Source: Alphaproteobacteria bacterium
GTDB lineage: Bacteria > Pseudomonadota > Alphaproteobacteria > Rhodobacterales > Rhodobacteraceae
NCBI GenBank assembly: GCA_030429105.1
Contig: JAUIDE010000005.1
Location: forward strand, 25,148-89,147
Length of the DNA stretch: 64,000 nt
Reading direction: 5' to 3'
Positions 42,796 to 51,046 of the stretch are shown one piece after another. The position numbers and the translations under genes were made by a program. Positions within the stretch are counted from its first letter, which is position 1. Each line of letters begins with the position of its first letter. The notes under the pieces are model-generated. The model ran no database searches. It saw only the letters and a program-made list of their open reading frames with translations, and was not told where the DNA came from.

Positions 42796-43715
42796 TGGCC
42801 GTTCTTCTTCTCGCCGATGTCGCCGGGGGCGCGCTCTCCGTAGACCAGACCGCCAAGGCGCTGACCGCGGTGAAGGACCTCGGGCCGGTGACGATCCTCG
42901 TCTGCGGCCCGTCCGATGCCGCCGCCGAGGCCGCGAAGATGGAGGGCGCCGCGAAGGTGCTCCACGCCGGCGACGCGCTCTATGGCGCGATGCTGGCCGA
43001 GCCGACCGCGGCGCTCGTCGCCTCGTTGGCCGGGGACTACGAGCACATCGCCTCCCCCTCCACGGCCAACGGCAAGAACATCCTGCCGCGCGCCGCGGCG
43101 CTGCTCGACGTGATGGTGATCTCCGACATCGTCGCCGTGAAGGGCGCCGACACGTTCGAGCGGCCGATCTACGCCGGCAACGCGCTCCAGGTCGTGAAGA
43201 CAGCGGACGCGAAGAAGGTCTTCACCATCCGCACCGCCGGCTTCGGCGCGGCGGGGATGGGCGGCTCCGCGCCGGTCGAGGCGGTCTCCGCCGCGGCGGA
43301 CCCGGCGCTCTCCGCCTTCGTGGAGGACAAGGTGCAGGCCTCCGACCGGCCGGACCTCACCTCGGCGAAGATCGTCATCTCCGGCGGGCGCGGCATCGGC
43401 TCGAAGGAGAACTTCACCATCGTCGAGAAGGTGGCGGACAAGCTCGGCGCCGCCGTCGGCGCCTCCCGCGCCGCGGTCGACTCGGGCTACGCCCCGAACG
43501 ACTGGCAGGTGGGGCAGACGGGCAAGGTCGTCGCGCCGCAGCTCTACATCGCCGTCGGCATCTCCGGCGCGATCCAGCATCTGGCCGGCATGAAGGACTC
43601 GAAGATCATCGTCGCCATCAACAAGGATGAGGAGGCGCCGATCTTCCAGGTGGCCGATTACGGCCTCGTCGGCGATCTCTTCAAGATCATGCCGGAGCTT
43701 GAAGCCGCGCTCTGA
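42795..43715 (+). CDS. etfA: Electron transfer flavoprotein subunit alpha
   Basis: A 306-residue ETF-alpha. The N-terminal domain begins [21 protein letters not shown]. The C-terminal FAD domain shows [20 protein letters not shown] near residue 195, [20 protein letters not shown] near 232, and [20 protein letters not shown] near 255. It starts in the etfB stop codon (TGATG), so synthesis is coupled. A strong terminator follows at 43740. Confidence 0.97.
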   Translation: MAVLLLADVAGGALSVDQTAKALTAVKDLGPVTILVCGPSDAAAEAAKMEGAAKVLHAGDALYGAMLAEPTAALVASLAGDYEHIASPSTANGKNILPRAAALLDVMVISDIVAVKGADTFERPIYAGNALQVVKTADAKKVFTIRTAGFGAAGMGGSAPVEAVSAAADPALSAFVEDKVQASDRPDLTSAKIVISGGRGIGSKENFTIVEKVADKLGAAVGASRAAVDSGYAPNDWQVGQTGKVVAPQLYIAVGISGAIQHLAGMKDSKIIVAINKDEEAPIFQVADYGLVGDLFKIMPELEAAL

Positions 43716-43739
43716 GCCGTCCGGGTTGACAGGGCAGGG

Positions 43740-43767
43740 GGGCCGCGCCGGAATGGCGCGGCCCTTT
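43740..43767 (+). terminator. Rho-independent terminator of etfBA
   Basis: A perfect 10-bp stem, GGGCCGCGCC (43740-43749) and GGCGCGGCCC (43755-43764), with loop GGAAT and TTT directly after. It begins 24 bases behind the etfA stop. The DUF1330 gene begins 18 bases later, so that gene needs its own promoter or read-through. Confidence 0.8.
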
Positions 43768-43785
43768 CCGTCTCCGGAGCCTGCG

Positions 43786-44196
43786 ATGCACATCGACCCG
43801 ACCCGCCCGCAATTCGACGCCTTCAAGGCGCTGCCGCGGGAGACGCCGATCAACATGCTGAACCTCGTCCGCCTCCGCGAGCGGGCGGATTACCCGGACG
43901 GGCGCGAGGCGACCGGGGCGGAGGCCTACGCCGCCTATGGTCGTGAGAGCGGACCGGTCTTCGCGAAGGTCGGCGGGTCGATCCTCTGGCGCGGCGTATT
44001 CGAGGCGGTGCTGATCGGGCCCGAGGACGAGCGATGGGACCATGTCTTCATCGCCCACTACCCCTCCGCCGCCGCCTTCCTCGCCATGGTCACGGACCCG
44101 GCCTATCGCGAGGCGGTGAAGCACCGGCAGGCGGCCGTCGCGGACAGCCGGCTGATCCGCCTGAGCGACGCGGAGGCGGGCAAGGGGTTCGGGTGA
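43786..44196 (+). CDS. DUF1330 family protein
   Basis: A 136-residue soluble protein with the ferredoxin-like fold pattern of DUF1330: INMLNLVRLRERADYPD near residue 25, AYAAYGRESGPVFAKVGGSI, and VFIAHYPSAAAFLAMVTDPA near 95. Such proteins are dimeric alpha/beta barrels of unsettled function. The ATG at 43786 follows a GGAG eight bases upstream; upstream in-frame codons overlap etfA and the terminator and are not counted. Confidence 0.85.
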   Translation: MHIDPTRPQFDAFKALPRETPINMLNLVRLRERADYPDGREATGAEAYAAYGRESGPVFAKVGGSILWRGVFEAVLIGPEDERWDHVFIAHYPSAAAFLAMVTDPAYREAVKHRQAAVADSRLIRLSDAEAGKGFG

Positions 44197-44491
44197 GGAT
44201 GTGTGCGCACAGTGCGCAGGGGGGCCATGTATCTGGCGTAAAAGACTATTCTGAAATATGACCGTTTTGTGACTGCCAGCCGCAAGCGCACTGGCGGAAG
44301 GGACCAGACCCATACCTGTCGCCCATTCATCTATGCGGCGGCTCATGGAATTGGCCCCGCCTCGTCACCGGGCGTCAGGATTTCGATGGCGAACCGGGCT
44401 CCCTCTCCGATCAGGCGGGCGCCAGTGCGCGATCCGCATGGTTGACGCGTCCACGGATCGGTCTTTCTTTTGAAAGGAACGCTTTCTGGAG
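44197..44491. other. Intergenic region with a 15-bp palindrome
   Basis: No gene is supported in these 295 bases. TGCGCAC (44204-44210) and GTGCGCA (44212-44218) form a perfect inverted repeat around one base, eight bases after the DUF1330 stop; its tiny loop fits a protein-binding site better than a hairpin. The middle is AT-richer (about 44220-44280), as expected for a promoter of the DUF3047 gene. Confidence 0.45.
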
Positions 44492-44497
44492 ATGGAG

Positions 44498-45139
44498 ATG
44501 AAGACGTCCCTTCGAACTGCGATGATGCTCGCCGCCCTCGCCAGTCCGGCGACGGCGAACGAGATCAGCTTCGACGACTGGACGCACCAGCCTTTCTCGA
44601 TCTTTTCCAACAACGACTATCATCGCGAAGGCCCGCGCCTTGACGTCGTGTCGGACGACTCGGTGTCGCTGATCTACACCATGCTGGAGCCGGATTCGTG
44701 GAACATGCGGACGGCGCGCTGGTCCTGGCGGGTGGAGGAGAGCGCGCCGGCGACGGATCTTGAGCGCAAGGGCGTGGACGACCGGAACCTGTCGATCTAC
44801 GCGGTGTTCCTGCCGCCGGACGACGCGGAGCGACTGCGCGGGGAAAGCGTGGCCGCCATTCTGGAAGAGCCGAGCGCGCGGACGCTGACCTATATCTGGG
44901 GCGGCGACTATGACCGTGACGCGCTCGTGGCGAGCCCCTATCTCGGGGAGCGCGGCATGGCGGTGATGCTACGTCCGGCAGGCGTGGGCGACTATGCGGA
45001 GCAGGTGGATCTGACTGCGGACCTGAGACGCGCATTCGGGGCGGAGGGGATGGCGCTGGTCGGTCTCGCCGTCTCGGCGGATAGCGACGATACGGACAGC
45101 CGCATCCGCGCCTCGGTCTCCGGTCTCGTTCTGGAATAG
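44498..45139 (+). CDS. DUF3047 family exported protein
   Basis: A 213-residue protein with a Sec signal peptide (KTSLRTAMMLAALASPATA) cleaved before NEISF. The body shows the DUF3047 pattern: LDVVSDDSVSLIYTML near residue 40, the WSWRVEESAPATDLERKG block near 70, DDRNLSIYAVFLPPD, and a C-terminal AVSADSDDTDSRIRASVSGL. Function unknown; these are periplasmic jelly-roll-like proteins. ATG at 44498 has TGGAG about six bases before it; another ATG two codons upstream is possible. It stands alone between the DUF1330 and GST genes. Confidence 0.82.
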   Translation: MKTSLRTAMMLAALASPATANEISFDDWTHQPFSIFSNNDYHREGPRLDVVSDDSVSLIYTMLEPDSWNMRTARWSWRVEESAPATDLERKGVDDRNLSIYAVFLPPDDAERLRGESVAAILEEPSARTLTYIWGGDYDRDALVASPYLGERGMAVMLRPAGVGDYAEQVDLTADLRRAFGAEGMALVGLAVSADSDDTDSRIRASVSGLVLE

Positions 45140-45264
45140 CAAGGCTGCGCGCCCGGCGCTTCGGTCGCTTTATGGTCTCGCTACGCCTGACGCCTGACGG
45201 CTGATCCTGCCCGGGGCCGGCGGGCGCCTCGAAGCCGGCTATCCCAGTTTTCGCGCCACCCGCC

Positions 45265-45921
45265 TCACCCCCGCCGGAAGCCGGCGAGCCACGTCTCCAT
45301 CGCCCCGCGCGCGATCCCGAGCGAGCGCGCGACCGGGGGCAGGGCTGAGGCGGTCCTCCGCCACTCGTCCAGCGCGGGCGGGATGGCGAGGGGGCGGCCC
45401 ATTTCCGCCCCCATCATCTCCGCCATCTGGAGCGTGACGGGGAAGGCCATGTCCGCGATCGACGGCTCCGCGCCGAGATGGAAGGGCGCGGGGGCGACGA
45501 GATCGGAAAGGCGGGCGAGCGCGGCCTCCACGGCGGCGACGCCGCTTTCCACCGCTTCCGGCTCCGCCCGCCAGTCCCGCTTCACCAGCGGGAACATGGC
45601 GCGGGCGGCGGCCTCCACGCGGTTGTCGTGAAAGTCGAGGAGGGCCCGCGCGCGGGCGCGGCCGAACGGGTCGGCGGGGAGGAGCGGCGGGGCGGGGACA
45701 AGCTCCTCGACCAGTTCGACGAGAGCGTTCGAGCCGTGGAAGGCCTGGCCGTCCACCACCAGCCCCGGCACGGAGCCGGCGGGCACGAGGGCGCGGTATT
45801 CGGGCGAGCCGTAGCCGCCGGGCGGCGTCTCTTCCCGATAGGGCAATCCCTTCCAGTCCAGCGCGATGCGGACCTTGGCGACGAAGGCGGAGACGGCGAC
45901 GCCGTAGAGGACGATCTCCAA
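45265..45921 (-). CDS. Glutathione S-transferase-like protein
   Basis: A 218-residue GST-fold protein. The N-terminal thioredoxin-like domain has LYGVAVSAFVAKVRIAL and the cis-proline PAGSVPGLVV near residue 50 with SNAL following; the C-terminal helical domain ends with IADMAFPVTLQMAEM. Ser10-Ala-Phe occupies the catalytic Ser/Cys region, so glutathione use is plausible. It is third in a run with DUF2182 and DUF1326 genes, four bases behind the latter. Confidence 0.88.
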   Translation of the reverse strand: MEIVLYGVAVSAFVAKVRIALDWKGLPYREETPPGGYGSPEYRALVPAGSVPGLVVDGQAFHGSNALVELVEELVPAPPLLPADPFGRARARALLDFHDNRVEAAARAMFPLVKRDWRAEPEAVESGVAAVEAALARLSDLVAPAPFHLGAEPSIADMAFPVTLQMAEMMGAEMGRPLAIPPALDEWRRTASALPPVARSLGIARGAMETWLAGFRRG

Positions 45922-45925
45922 GGGC

Positions 45926-46582
45926 TTACGGGCCCCGCCAGTCGATGGAGCAGATCTCGGCTGACTTGCCGTCGAAATTCCAGACCCGGCCGAAATCCCT
46001 GAGCTTGGACTTGAGCCCGACGCCGACGGTGACGGTCGGCCCCATCCAGTAGCCCGTGTTCTCGATGTTCACGGGCTTGCCCCTGTCCGCCCCGTCGACG
46101 AGCTTCACCTGCCCGAAGATCGCGCGCCCGGCGGTGACGGTGCGGACCCCGGCTTCGTCCGTCGAATAGGTCACCGCCTCGCGCCGCGCGCCGAGGAAAT
46201 TGCCGACGAGCATGGTGAAGAGCCCGGTCGTCCCCCCGGCGCGGCCGGACATGATGCGCTCGAGCGCCTGGTACTGCTCGTCATCCGCCAGCTCGTCCAC
46301 ATAGAGCGCGGCGGTCCAGTTGCCTTCGGACATACGGCCCGGAATGTCGAGCAGCATGGCGACGTGGAGGCCCGAAAGGTCCGCGTCGCCATAGCGGCCC
46401 TTGTCGATCCTGACGCCGAGCCAGGCCTGACAATAGCCCATCGAGGGCCGCGCCTGCCCGAGCGAGACGACGCAGGGGCAGAAGACGTCGCAATTGCAGT
46501 TGAGCGCGAGTTCGCCCTTCACCCGCCATTCGGGGCGATCGGCCTTCGCCTCCGCCCGCTCTTTCGTCGCCGCCTTAGCCAT
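45926..46582 (-). CDS. DUF1326 domain protein
   Basis: A 218-residue soluble protein. The cysteine-rich NCNCDVFCPCVVSLGQ near residue 29 and the GRYGDADLSGLHVAML stretch identify DUF1326. The cysteines could bind a metal. ATG at 46582 follows the DUF2182 stop by 11 bases; the longer frame upstream overlaps DUF2182. DUF1326 and DUF2182 genes are repeatedly neighbours in proteobacteria, so a joint function at the membrane is likely, but its nature is unknown. Confidence 0.88.
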   Translation of the reverse strand: MAKAATKERAEAKADRPEWRVKGELALNCNCDVFCPCVVSLGQARPSMGYCQAWLGVRIDKGRYGDADLSGLHVAMLLDIPGRMSEGNWTAALYVDELADDEQYQALERIMSGRAGGTTGLFTMLVGNFLGARREAVTYSTDEAGVRTVTAGRAIFGQVKLVDGADRGKPVNIENTGYWMGPTVTVGVGLKSKLRDFGRVWNFDGKSAEICSIDWRGP

Positions 46583-46593
46583 TCCCGTCTCCT

Positions 46594-47409
46594 TCAGACC
46601 TGCATCCCGATCATCGCCGCGCCGGCGCCGAGCATCGCGGCCCCGGCCCAGCGGCCCCATCTTTCCGCGCCGGGCGCGACCTTCTCCGCGAGGCAATAGA
46701 GCGAGATCGCCGCCATCCACCAGAGGTTCATCGCGCCGAAGACGAACATCAACCCCATCAGCGCCGCGCAGCAGCCGAGGCAGTGCATCCCGTGCCGGAG
46801 ACCGAGCCGGGCGGCGCCCGCCGCCCCGGGGCGCCATTCCGCCATGAGGAAGGCCATCGGCGCGCGGCACTTGACCATGCAGGCCTGCTTGACCGCGCTG
46901 AACTGCCAGGCCCCGGCGAGGAGGAGGAGCGCGCCGGCGGCGAAGGGCGCGGCGGCCCCGTCGAAACCGATCAGCCGCGCCTCGCGAAGCATGAGCTGCG
47001 CCGCGGCGAGAAGGCCGGAAAAGCCGCCCCAGACGAGGAGATAGCCGCCCGAAAAGGCGCCGAGCAGGCCCCAGAAGCGGGCGCCGCGCGCGCCGATCCC
47101 CGCGATGTCCGCGAAGGGGGCGAGGACGGCCGCCATCGCCGGCAGCATCATCGCCGCCATCATCAGCGCCCACATCGCCCAGAGTTCGACGAAGAGGAGG
47201 GGGGAGAGGGGCGGCGCGGGCGCTGCGCTCACCGCCTCCCCGGTGAAGGCGGCGCGGCAGAGCTCCACGAGCCAGGAATCCGCCCCGCCCATCGCGGAGG
47301 CGGCGAGGAGCCAGAAAGCGGCGGCGAGGGCCAGCGCCGCGCCCGCCGCCGCGACGCGCGCGTCATCGGGGCGGAAGGCGCCCCAGGCCGGTCTCGCCCG
47401 CTGGTTCAT
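46594..47409 (-). CDS. DUF2182 integral membrane protein
   Basis: A 271-residue membrane protein with about seven helices. DUF2182 marks: WALMMAAMMLPAMAAVLAPF near residue 80 and, in a later loop, GLRHGMHCLGCCAALMGLMF near 205, with a His-Cys-Cys-Cys group that may bind a metal. It begins the run DUF2182-DUF1326-GST and is divergent from the MFS gene at 47503. Function unknown. Confidence 0.88.
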   Translation of the reverse strand: MNQRARPAWGAFRPDDARVAAAGAALALAAAFWLLAASAMGGADSWLVELCRAAFTGEAVSAAPAPPLSPLLFVELWAMWALMMAAMMLPAMAAVLAPFADIAGIGARGARFWGLLGAFSGGYLLVWGGFSGLLAAAQLMLREARLIGFDGAAAPFAAGALLLLAGAWQFSAVKQACMVKCRAPMAFLMAEWRPGAAGAARLGLRHGMHCLGCCAALMGLMFVFGAMNLWWMAAISLYCLAEKVAPGAERWGRWAGAAMLGAGAAMIGMQV

Positions 47410-47502
47410 GGGCCCAGAGACGACAGGCGCGCGGCGATGTCCAGCCCCGCACGGGCGCTGTGGACAGGCGGGCGCGACGCGGCGACAAGGGGCGGTTTCC
47501 GG

Positions 47503-48711
47503 ATGGCTCCCATGACCGCTCCCGCCGCCCCTGTCGTCGCCCGCCCCTGGGCCGTGCTGCTCGGCCTCACGCTCGGCGTCGCCGTCACCAACGGCTTCGC
47601 GCGCTTCGCCTACGGGCTGATCCTGCCCGCGATGCGCGCCGATCTCGGCTGGACCTATGCGGAGGCGGGGTGGATCAACACGGCGAACGCGCTCGGCTAT
47701 GTGATCGGCGCGGCGGGGACGCTGGCGCTCGTCCGCCGCGTCTCCGCCGCGCGACTCTTCGCCTGGGGGGCGGGGGGGACGGCGGTGTTCCTGCTCGCCA
47801 CCGGCTTCTCCTCCGATTTCGTTCTGTTGACGCTCTGGCGGGTGCTGACGGGGATCTGCGGCGCGGCGGCGTTCATCGCCGGGGGGGCGCTTTCCGCGCT
47901 GTTGTGGCGGGACGATCCGCGGCGGAACGCGCTCTCCATCGCGGTCTATTTCGGGGTCGGCGGCGGGCTCGGGATGCTGCCGCCGGCGGCGCTCCCGTGG
48001 CTCTTCGCGCTAGAAGGGGCAGGGGCCTGGCCCTATGCCTGGATCGGGCTCGGCGCGCTTTCGCTCGCGTTCCTGCCGGCCTGCCTCTGGGCCGCCGCGC
48101 GGCTCCGCCCGCCGCCCGGGCGCCCGGCGCGGGGGGCGCCGCCGCCGCTGCGGCGGATGGGCTGGGAGATCGCGGGCTATGCCTGTTTCGGGCTCGGCTA
48201 CATCGTCTACATCACCTTCCTCGTCGCCTCGATGCAGGCGCGGGGTGCAGGGCCGGGGCTCGTCTCGCTGCTCTGGGCGGTGATCGGGATCGGCATCGCG
48301 GCCTCGCCCTGGCTCTGGCGGCCGGTCTTCGCCCGCTTCTCTTCAGGCGCGCCGCTCGCGCTGGTGATGGCGGTGCTGGCGGTCGGAGCGCTGATGCCGG
48401 CGCTTCTGCCGCTAGGGCCGGCGGGGGCGCTGCTTTCGGGCGCACTCTTCGGGCTGTCGGTCTTCATGGCGCCGGGGGCGGTGACGAGCTTTTCCCGCCG
48501 CAACCTGCCGGAGGCGGGGTGGGGCGCGGCGGTGAGCCTTTTCACGCTCGTCTTCGCGCTCGGCCAGACGGCGGGGCCCGTCGCCGCCGGGCTGATCGGC
48601 GATCTCACCGGAGATGTCGGCGACGGGCTCCTCGCGGGCGGGCTCGTCCTCGCGCTGGGCGCGATAGCGGCGGCGATGCAGCGCCCGCTTGCGCCCGCGC
48701 GCGGCGCTTGA
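47503..48711 (+). CDS. YbfB/YjiJ-family MFS transporter
   Basis: A 402-residue twelve-helix major facilitator. The opening GVAVTNGFARFAYGLILPAM with MRADLGWTYAEAGWINTANA is typical of the YbfB/YjiJ (MFS_4) family; IAVYFGVGGGLGMLPPAAL and AVSLFTLVFALGQTAGPVAA are in the expected places. Substrate unknown. ATG 47503 is nine bases before a second ATG (47512); AAGGGG lies upstream of both. Confidence 0.88.
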   Translation: MAPMTAPAAPVVARPWAVLLGLTLGVAVTNGFARFAYGLILPAMRADLGWTYAEAGWINTANALGYVIGAAGTLALVRRVSAARLFAWGAGGTAVFLLATGFSSDFVLLTLWRVLTGICGAAAFIAGGALSALLWRDDPRRNALSIAVYFGVGGGLGMLPPAALPWLFALEGAGAWPYAWIGLGALSLAFLPACLWAAARLRPPPGRPARGAPPPLRRMGWEIAGYACFGLGYIVYITFLVASMQARGAGPGLVSLLWAVIGIGIAASPWLWRPVFARFSSGAPLALVMAVLAVGALMPALLPLGPAGALLSGALFGLSVFMAPGAVTSFSRRNLPEAGWGAAVSLFTLVFALGQTAGPVAAGLIGDLTGDVGDGLLAGGLVLALGAIAAAMQRPLAPARGA

Positions 48712-48744
48712 CAGCCGCCGCGGCGCCGCCAAGGCTCCGGCCCG

Positions 48745-50193
48745 ATGCTCGACCCGCGCCCCATCGCCTATGTGACCGGCCTTCTCGTCCTCGGGCTCGG
48801 CCTCTCCATGATCGCGCCGGCGCTTGTCGACGCGGCGCATGGATCGGAGAACTGGCGGGCCTTCGCGCTTTCGGGCGTCATCTCCGTCTTCTTCGGCGGC
48901 GCGGCGGTTCTTTCCTGCCGGGCGGGGCGGCGCGCGGGGCTCTCGATCCAGCAGACCTTCCTCCTCACCACGCTCTCCTGGCTCGCCATGCCGTTCTTCG
49001 GCGCGCTGCCCTTCGTCTTCGGCGCGCCGGAGGCCCGGTTCGTGGACGCCTTCTTCGAGTCGATGAGCGGGATGACGACGACGGGCTCCACAGTCTTTAC
49101 CGGGCTGGAGCGGATGCCGCCCGGCGTGCTGCTCTGGCGCGGCCTCCTGCAATGGTATGGCGGGCTCGGGATCATCATCTTCGCCATCGCCTTCCTCCCC
49201 GCGCTTAAGGTCGGCGGCATGCAGCTCTTCAAGGCGGAGGCCTTCGACACGCTCGGCAAGATCCTGCCGCGGGCGGCGGAGATCGCGCAGTCGATCGGCT
49301 GGGTCTATCTCGCGCTCACGCTGATGTGCCTCCTCGCTTATGCGGCGGCGGGCATGTCCACGCTCGACGCGACGGTGCATGCGATGACCACATTGGCGAC
49401 GGGCGGCTTCGCCAATTCGGATTCCTCCTTCGCGACCTATGGCGCGGCTTCGGAATACATCGCTTCCCTCTTCATGATCCTCGCCGCGCTGCCCTTCATC
49501 CGCTTCGTGCAGATCGCGGGCGGCGCGCCGCGCCCGCTCTTCGAGGACCCGCAGGTGCGCGCCTTTCTCGGCGTCGTCGCCGTCTCCGTCGCGGTGCTGA
49601 CGCTCTATCTCTTCATCGATGACGACGGGGTGACGGAGGAGCCGTTCCGCAAGTCGCTCTTCAACGCCGTCTCGATCATCTCCGGCACAGGCTTCGCCAG
49701 CGCGGACTATACGACCTGGGGCGCCTTTCCGGTGACGCTCATCTTCATTCTCGGGTTTGTCGGCGGATGTTCCGGCTCGACCGTCTGCTCGGCGAAGATC
49801 TTCCGCTATCAGGTGCTCTTCGCCGCCGCATATGCGCAGGTGCGGCGGCTGCAATCGCCGCACGGCGTTTTCACGCCCCGCTTCGGTGGCCGCCCGATCG
49901 AGCCGGAGGTGATTTCCTCCGTGATGAGCTTTCTCTTTTTCTTCTTCCTGATCTTCGGCGTCTTCGCGGTCATCCTCTCGATGATCGGGCTCGCGCCCAT
50001 CACCGCAATTTCCGGCGCGGCGACGGCGCTCGCCAATATCGGCCCCGGCCTCGGGCCGGAGATCGGGCCGGCGGGGAACTTCGCGGGCTTGCCGGATTCG
50101 GCGAAATGGGTGCTCGCGGCGGCGATGCTGGTCGGGCGGCTGGAGCTTCTCTCCGTCCTCGTCCTCTTCACCCGCGCGTTCTGGCGCGGCTGA
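48745..50193 (+). CDS. trkH: TrkH family potassium uptake protein
   Basis: A 482-residue Trk/Ktr K+ translocating subunit with four M1-P-M2 units. The pore-loop glycines are seen in MTTTGSTVFTG near residue 110, TTLATGGFAN near 215, ISGTGFASADY near 312 and ALANIGPGLGPEIG near 430. It needs a cytoplasmic TrkA-type NAD-binding regulator; no trkA is in this window. It lies one base upstream of the EamA gene. Confidence 0.93.
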   Translation: MLDPRPIAYVTGLLVLGLGLSMIAPALVDAAHGSENWRAFALSGVISVFFGGAAVLSCRAGRRAGLSIQQTFLLTTLSWLAMPFFGALPFVFGAPEARFVDAFFESMSGMTTTGSTVFTGLERMPPGVLLWRGLLQWYGGLGIIIFAIAFLPALKVGGMQLFKAEAFDTLGKILPRAAEIAQSIGWVYLALTLMCLLAYAAAGMSTLDATVHAMTTLATGGFANSDSSFATYGAASEYIASLFMILAALPFIRFVQIAGGAPRPLFEDPQVRAFLGVVAVSVAVLTLYLFIDDDGVTEEPFRKSLFNAVSIISGTGFASADYTTWGAFPVTLIFILGFVGGCSGSTVCSAKIFRYQVLFAAAYAQVRRLQSPHGVFTPRFGGRPIEPEVISSVMSFLFFFFLIFGVFAVILSMIGLAPITAISGAATALANIGPGLGPEIGPAGNFAGLPDSAKWVLAAAMLVGRLELLSVLVLFTRAFWRG

Positions 50194-50194
50194 G

Positions 50195-51046
50195 ATGCGG
50201 CCGGGCACGCTCGCGCTTCTCCTCATGTGCCTCAGCGCGCTGACCATTCCGGTCGGCGACGCCTTCGCGAAGGAGATCCAGCGGACGACGGAGATGGGGC
50301 CGGCGCCGGTGATCCTCGCGCGGTTCCTGCTCGGGGCGGCCGTCTTTCTCCCGCTCTCCGTCGCGTTCGGCCAGGCGCCGCTTCTGACCCCGCGCTTCCT
50401 CGCGGCGCAGGCGCTCCGGGGGCTCTGCGTCGCGGGCGGGATCACGGGCATGGTCAACGCGGTCGGCCATGCGCCGTTGGCGGATGTTTTCGGCGCCTTC
50501 TTCATCGCGCCTGCGGCGGCGACGCTGCTCGCCTGGGCCCTGCTCCGCGAGCGGGTGACACGGCTCGATCTCCTCTCGCTCGGGTTCGGGCTGGTCGGCG
50601 TCCTCCTCGTCACGCGGCCCTCGGCGGAGATGAATCCGGGGCTACTCTGGGCGCTTTTCGGCGGGCTCAGCTACGGCGCCTTCAATGCCGCGACGCGATG
50701 GAGCGCGCCGCTTGGCCGCCCGCTCGGGCAGCTCGCGGGGCAGCTTGTTTTCGGCTGCGCGCTCGCGCTCCCTTTCGGCGCCGCGGAGATCGGGCTGGCG
50801 GGGGAGGCGCCCTGGCTCCTGATCGGCTCCGGGCTTTCCTCCGCTCTCGCCAATCTCTTCCTCGTCATGGCCTATGCGCGGGAGCGTGCGGCGGTGCTGG
50901 CGCCGCTCATCTATCTGCAATTGCCCTCCGCGGCCCTCCTCGGCTGGGCGGCCTTCGGCGATCTACCCGATCTCTTCGCCGCGGCGGGGCTGGCGCTGAT
51001 CGTCTTCGCCGGGCTCGGGCTCAGGCTGCTCGCGCCGCGCCGGTGA
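50195..51046 (+). CDS. EamA family (DMT) transporter
   Basis: A 283-residue, ten-helix drug/metabolite transporter with two EamA repeats (LLMCLSALTIPVGDAFAKEI and, in the second half, NPGLLWALFGGLSYGAFNAA). TGPAP-like loop GPAPVILARFLLGAAVF precedes helix 2. Substrate unknown. ATG follows the trkH stop after one base. The last 26 bases overlap the mtaB end on the other strand. Confidence 0.88.
   Translation: MRPGTLALLLMCLSALTIPVGDAFAKEIQRTTEMGPAPVILARFLLGAAVFLPLSVAFGQAPLLTPRFLAAQALRGLCVAGGITGMVNAVGHAPLADVFGAFFIAPAAATLLAWALLRERVTRLDLLSLGFGLVGVLLVTRPSAEMNPGLLWALFGGLSYGAFNAATRWSAPLGRPLGQLAGQLVFGCALALPFGAAEIGLAGEAPWLLIGSGLSSALANLFLVMAYARERAAVLAPLIYLQLPSAALLGWAAFGDLPDLFAAAGLALIVFAGLGLRLLAPRR

Noticed and set aside
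45180..45210. Short tandem GCCTGAC-like repeat after the DUF3047 gene
   Set aside because: Only about two to three imperfect copies in a short convergent gap; probably chance.
47460..49208. 582-residue open frame on the plus strand
   Set aside because: Shifted frame over the MFS and trkH genes; the true frames carry the membrane helices.
48412..50613. 733-residue open frame on the minus strand
   Set aside because: Antisense to the TrkH gene and parts of its neighbours; composition is Arg/Asp/Glu/Gly-biased. TrkH pore motifs show which strand is coding.
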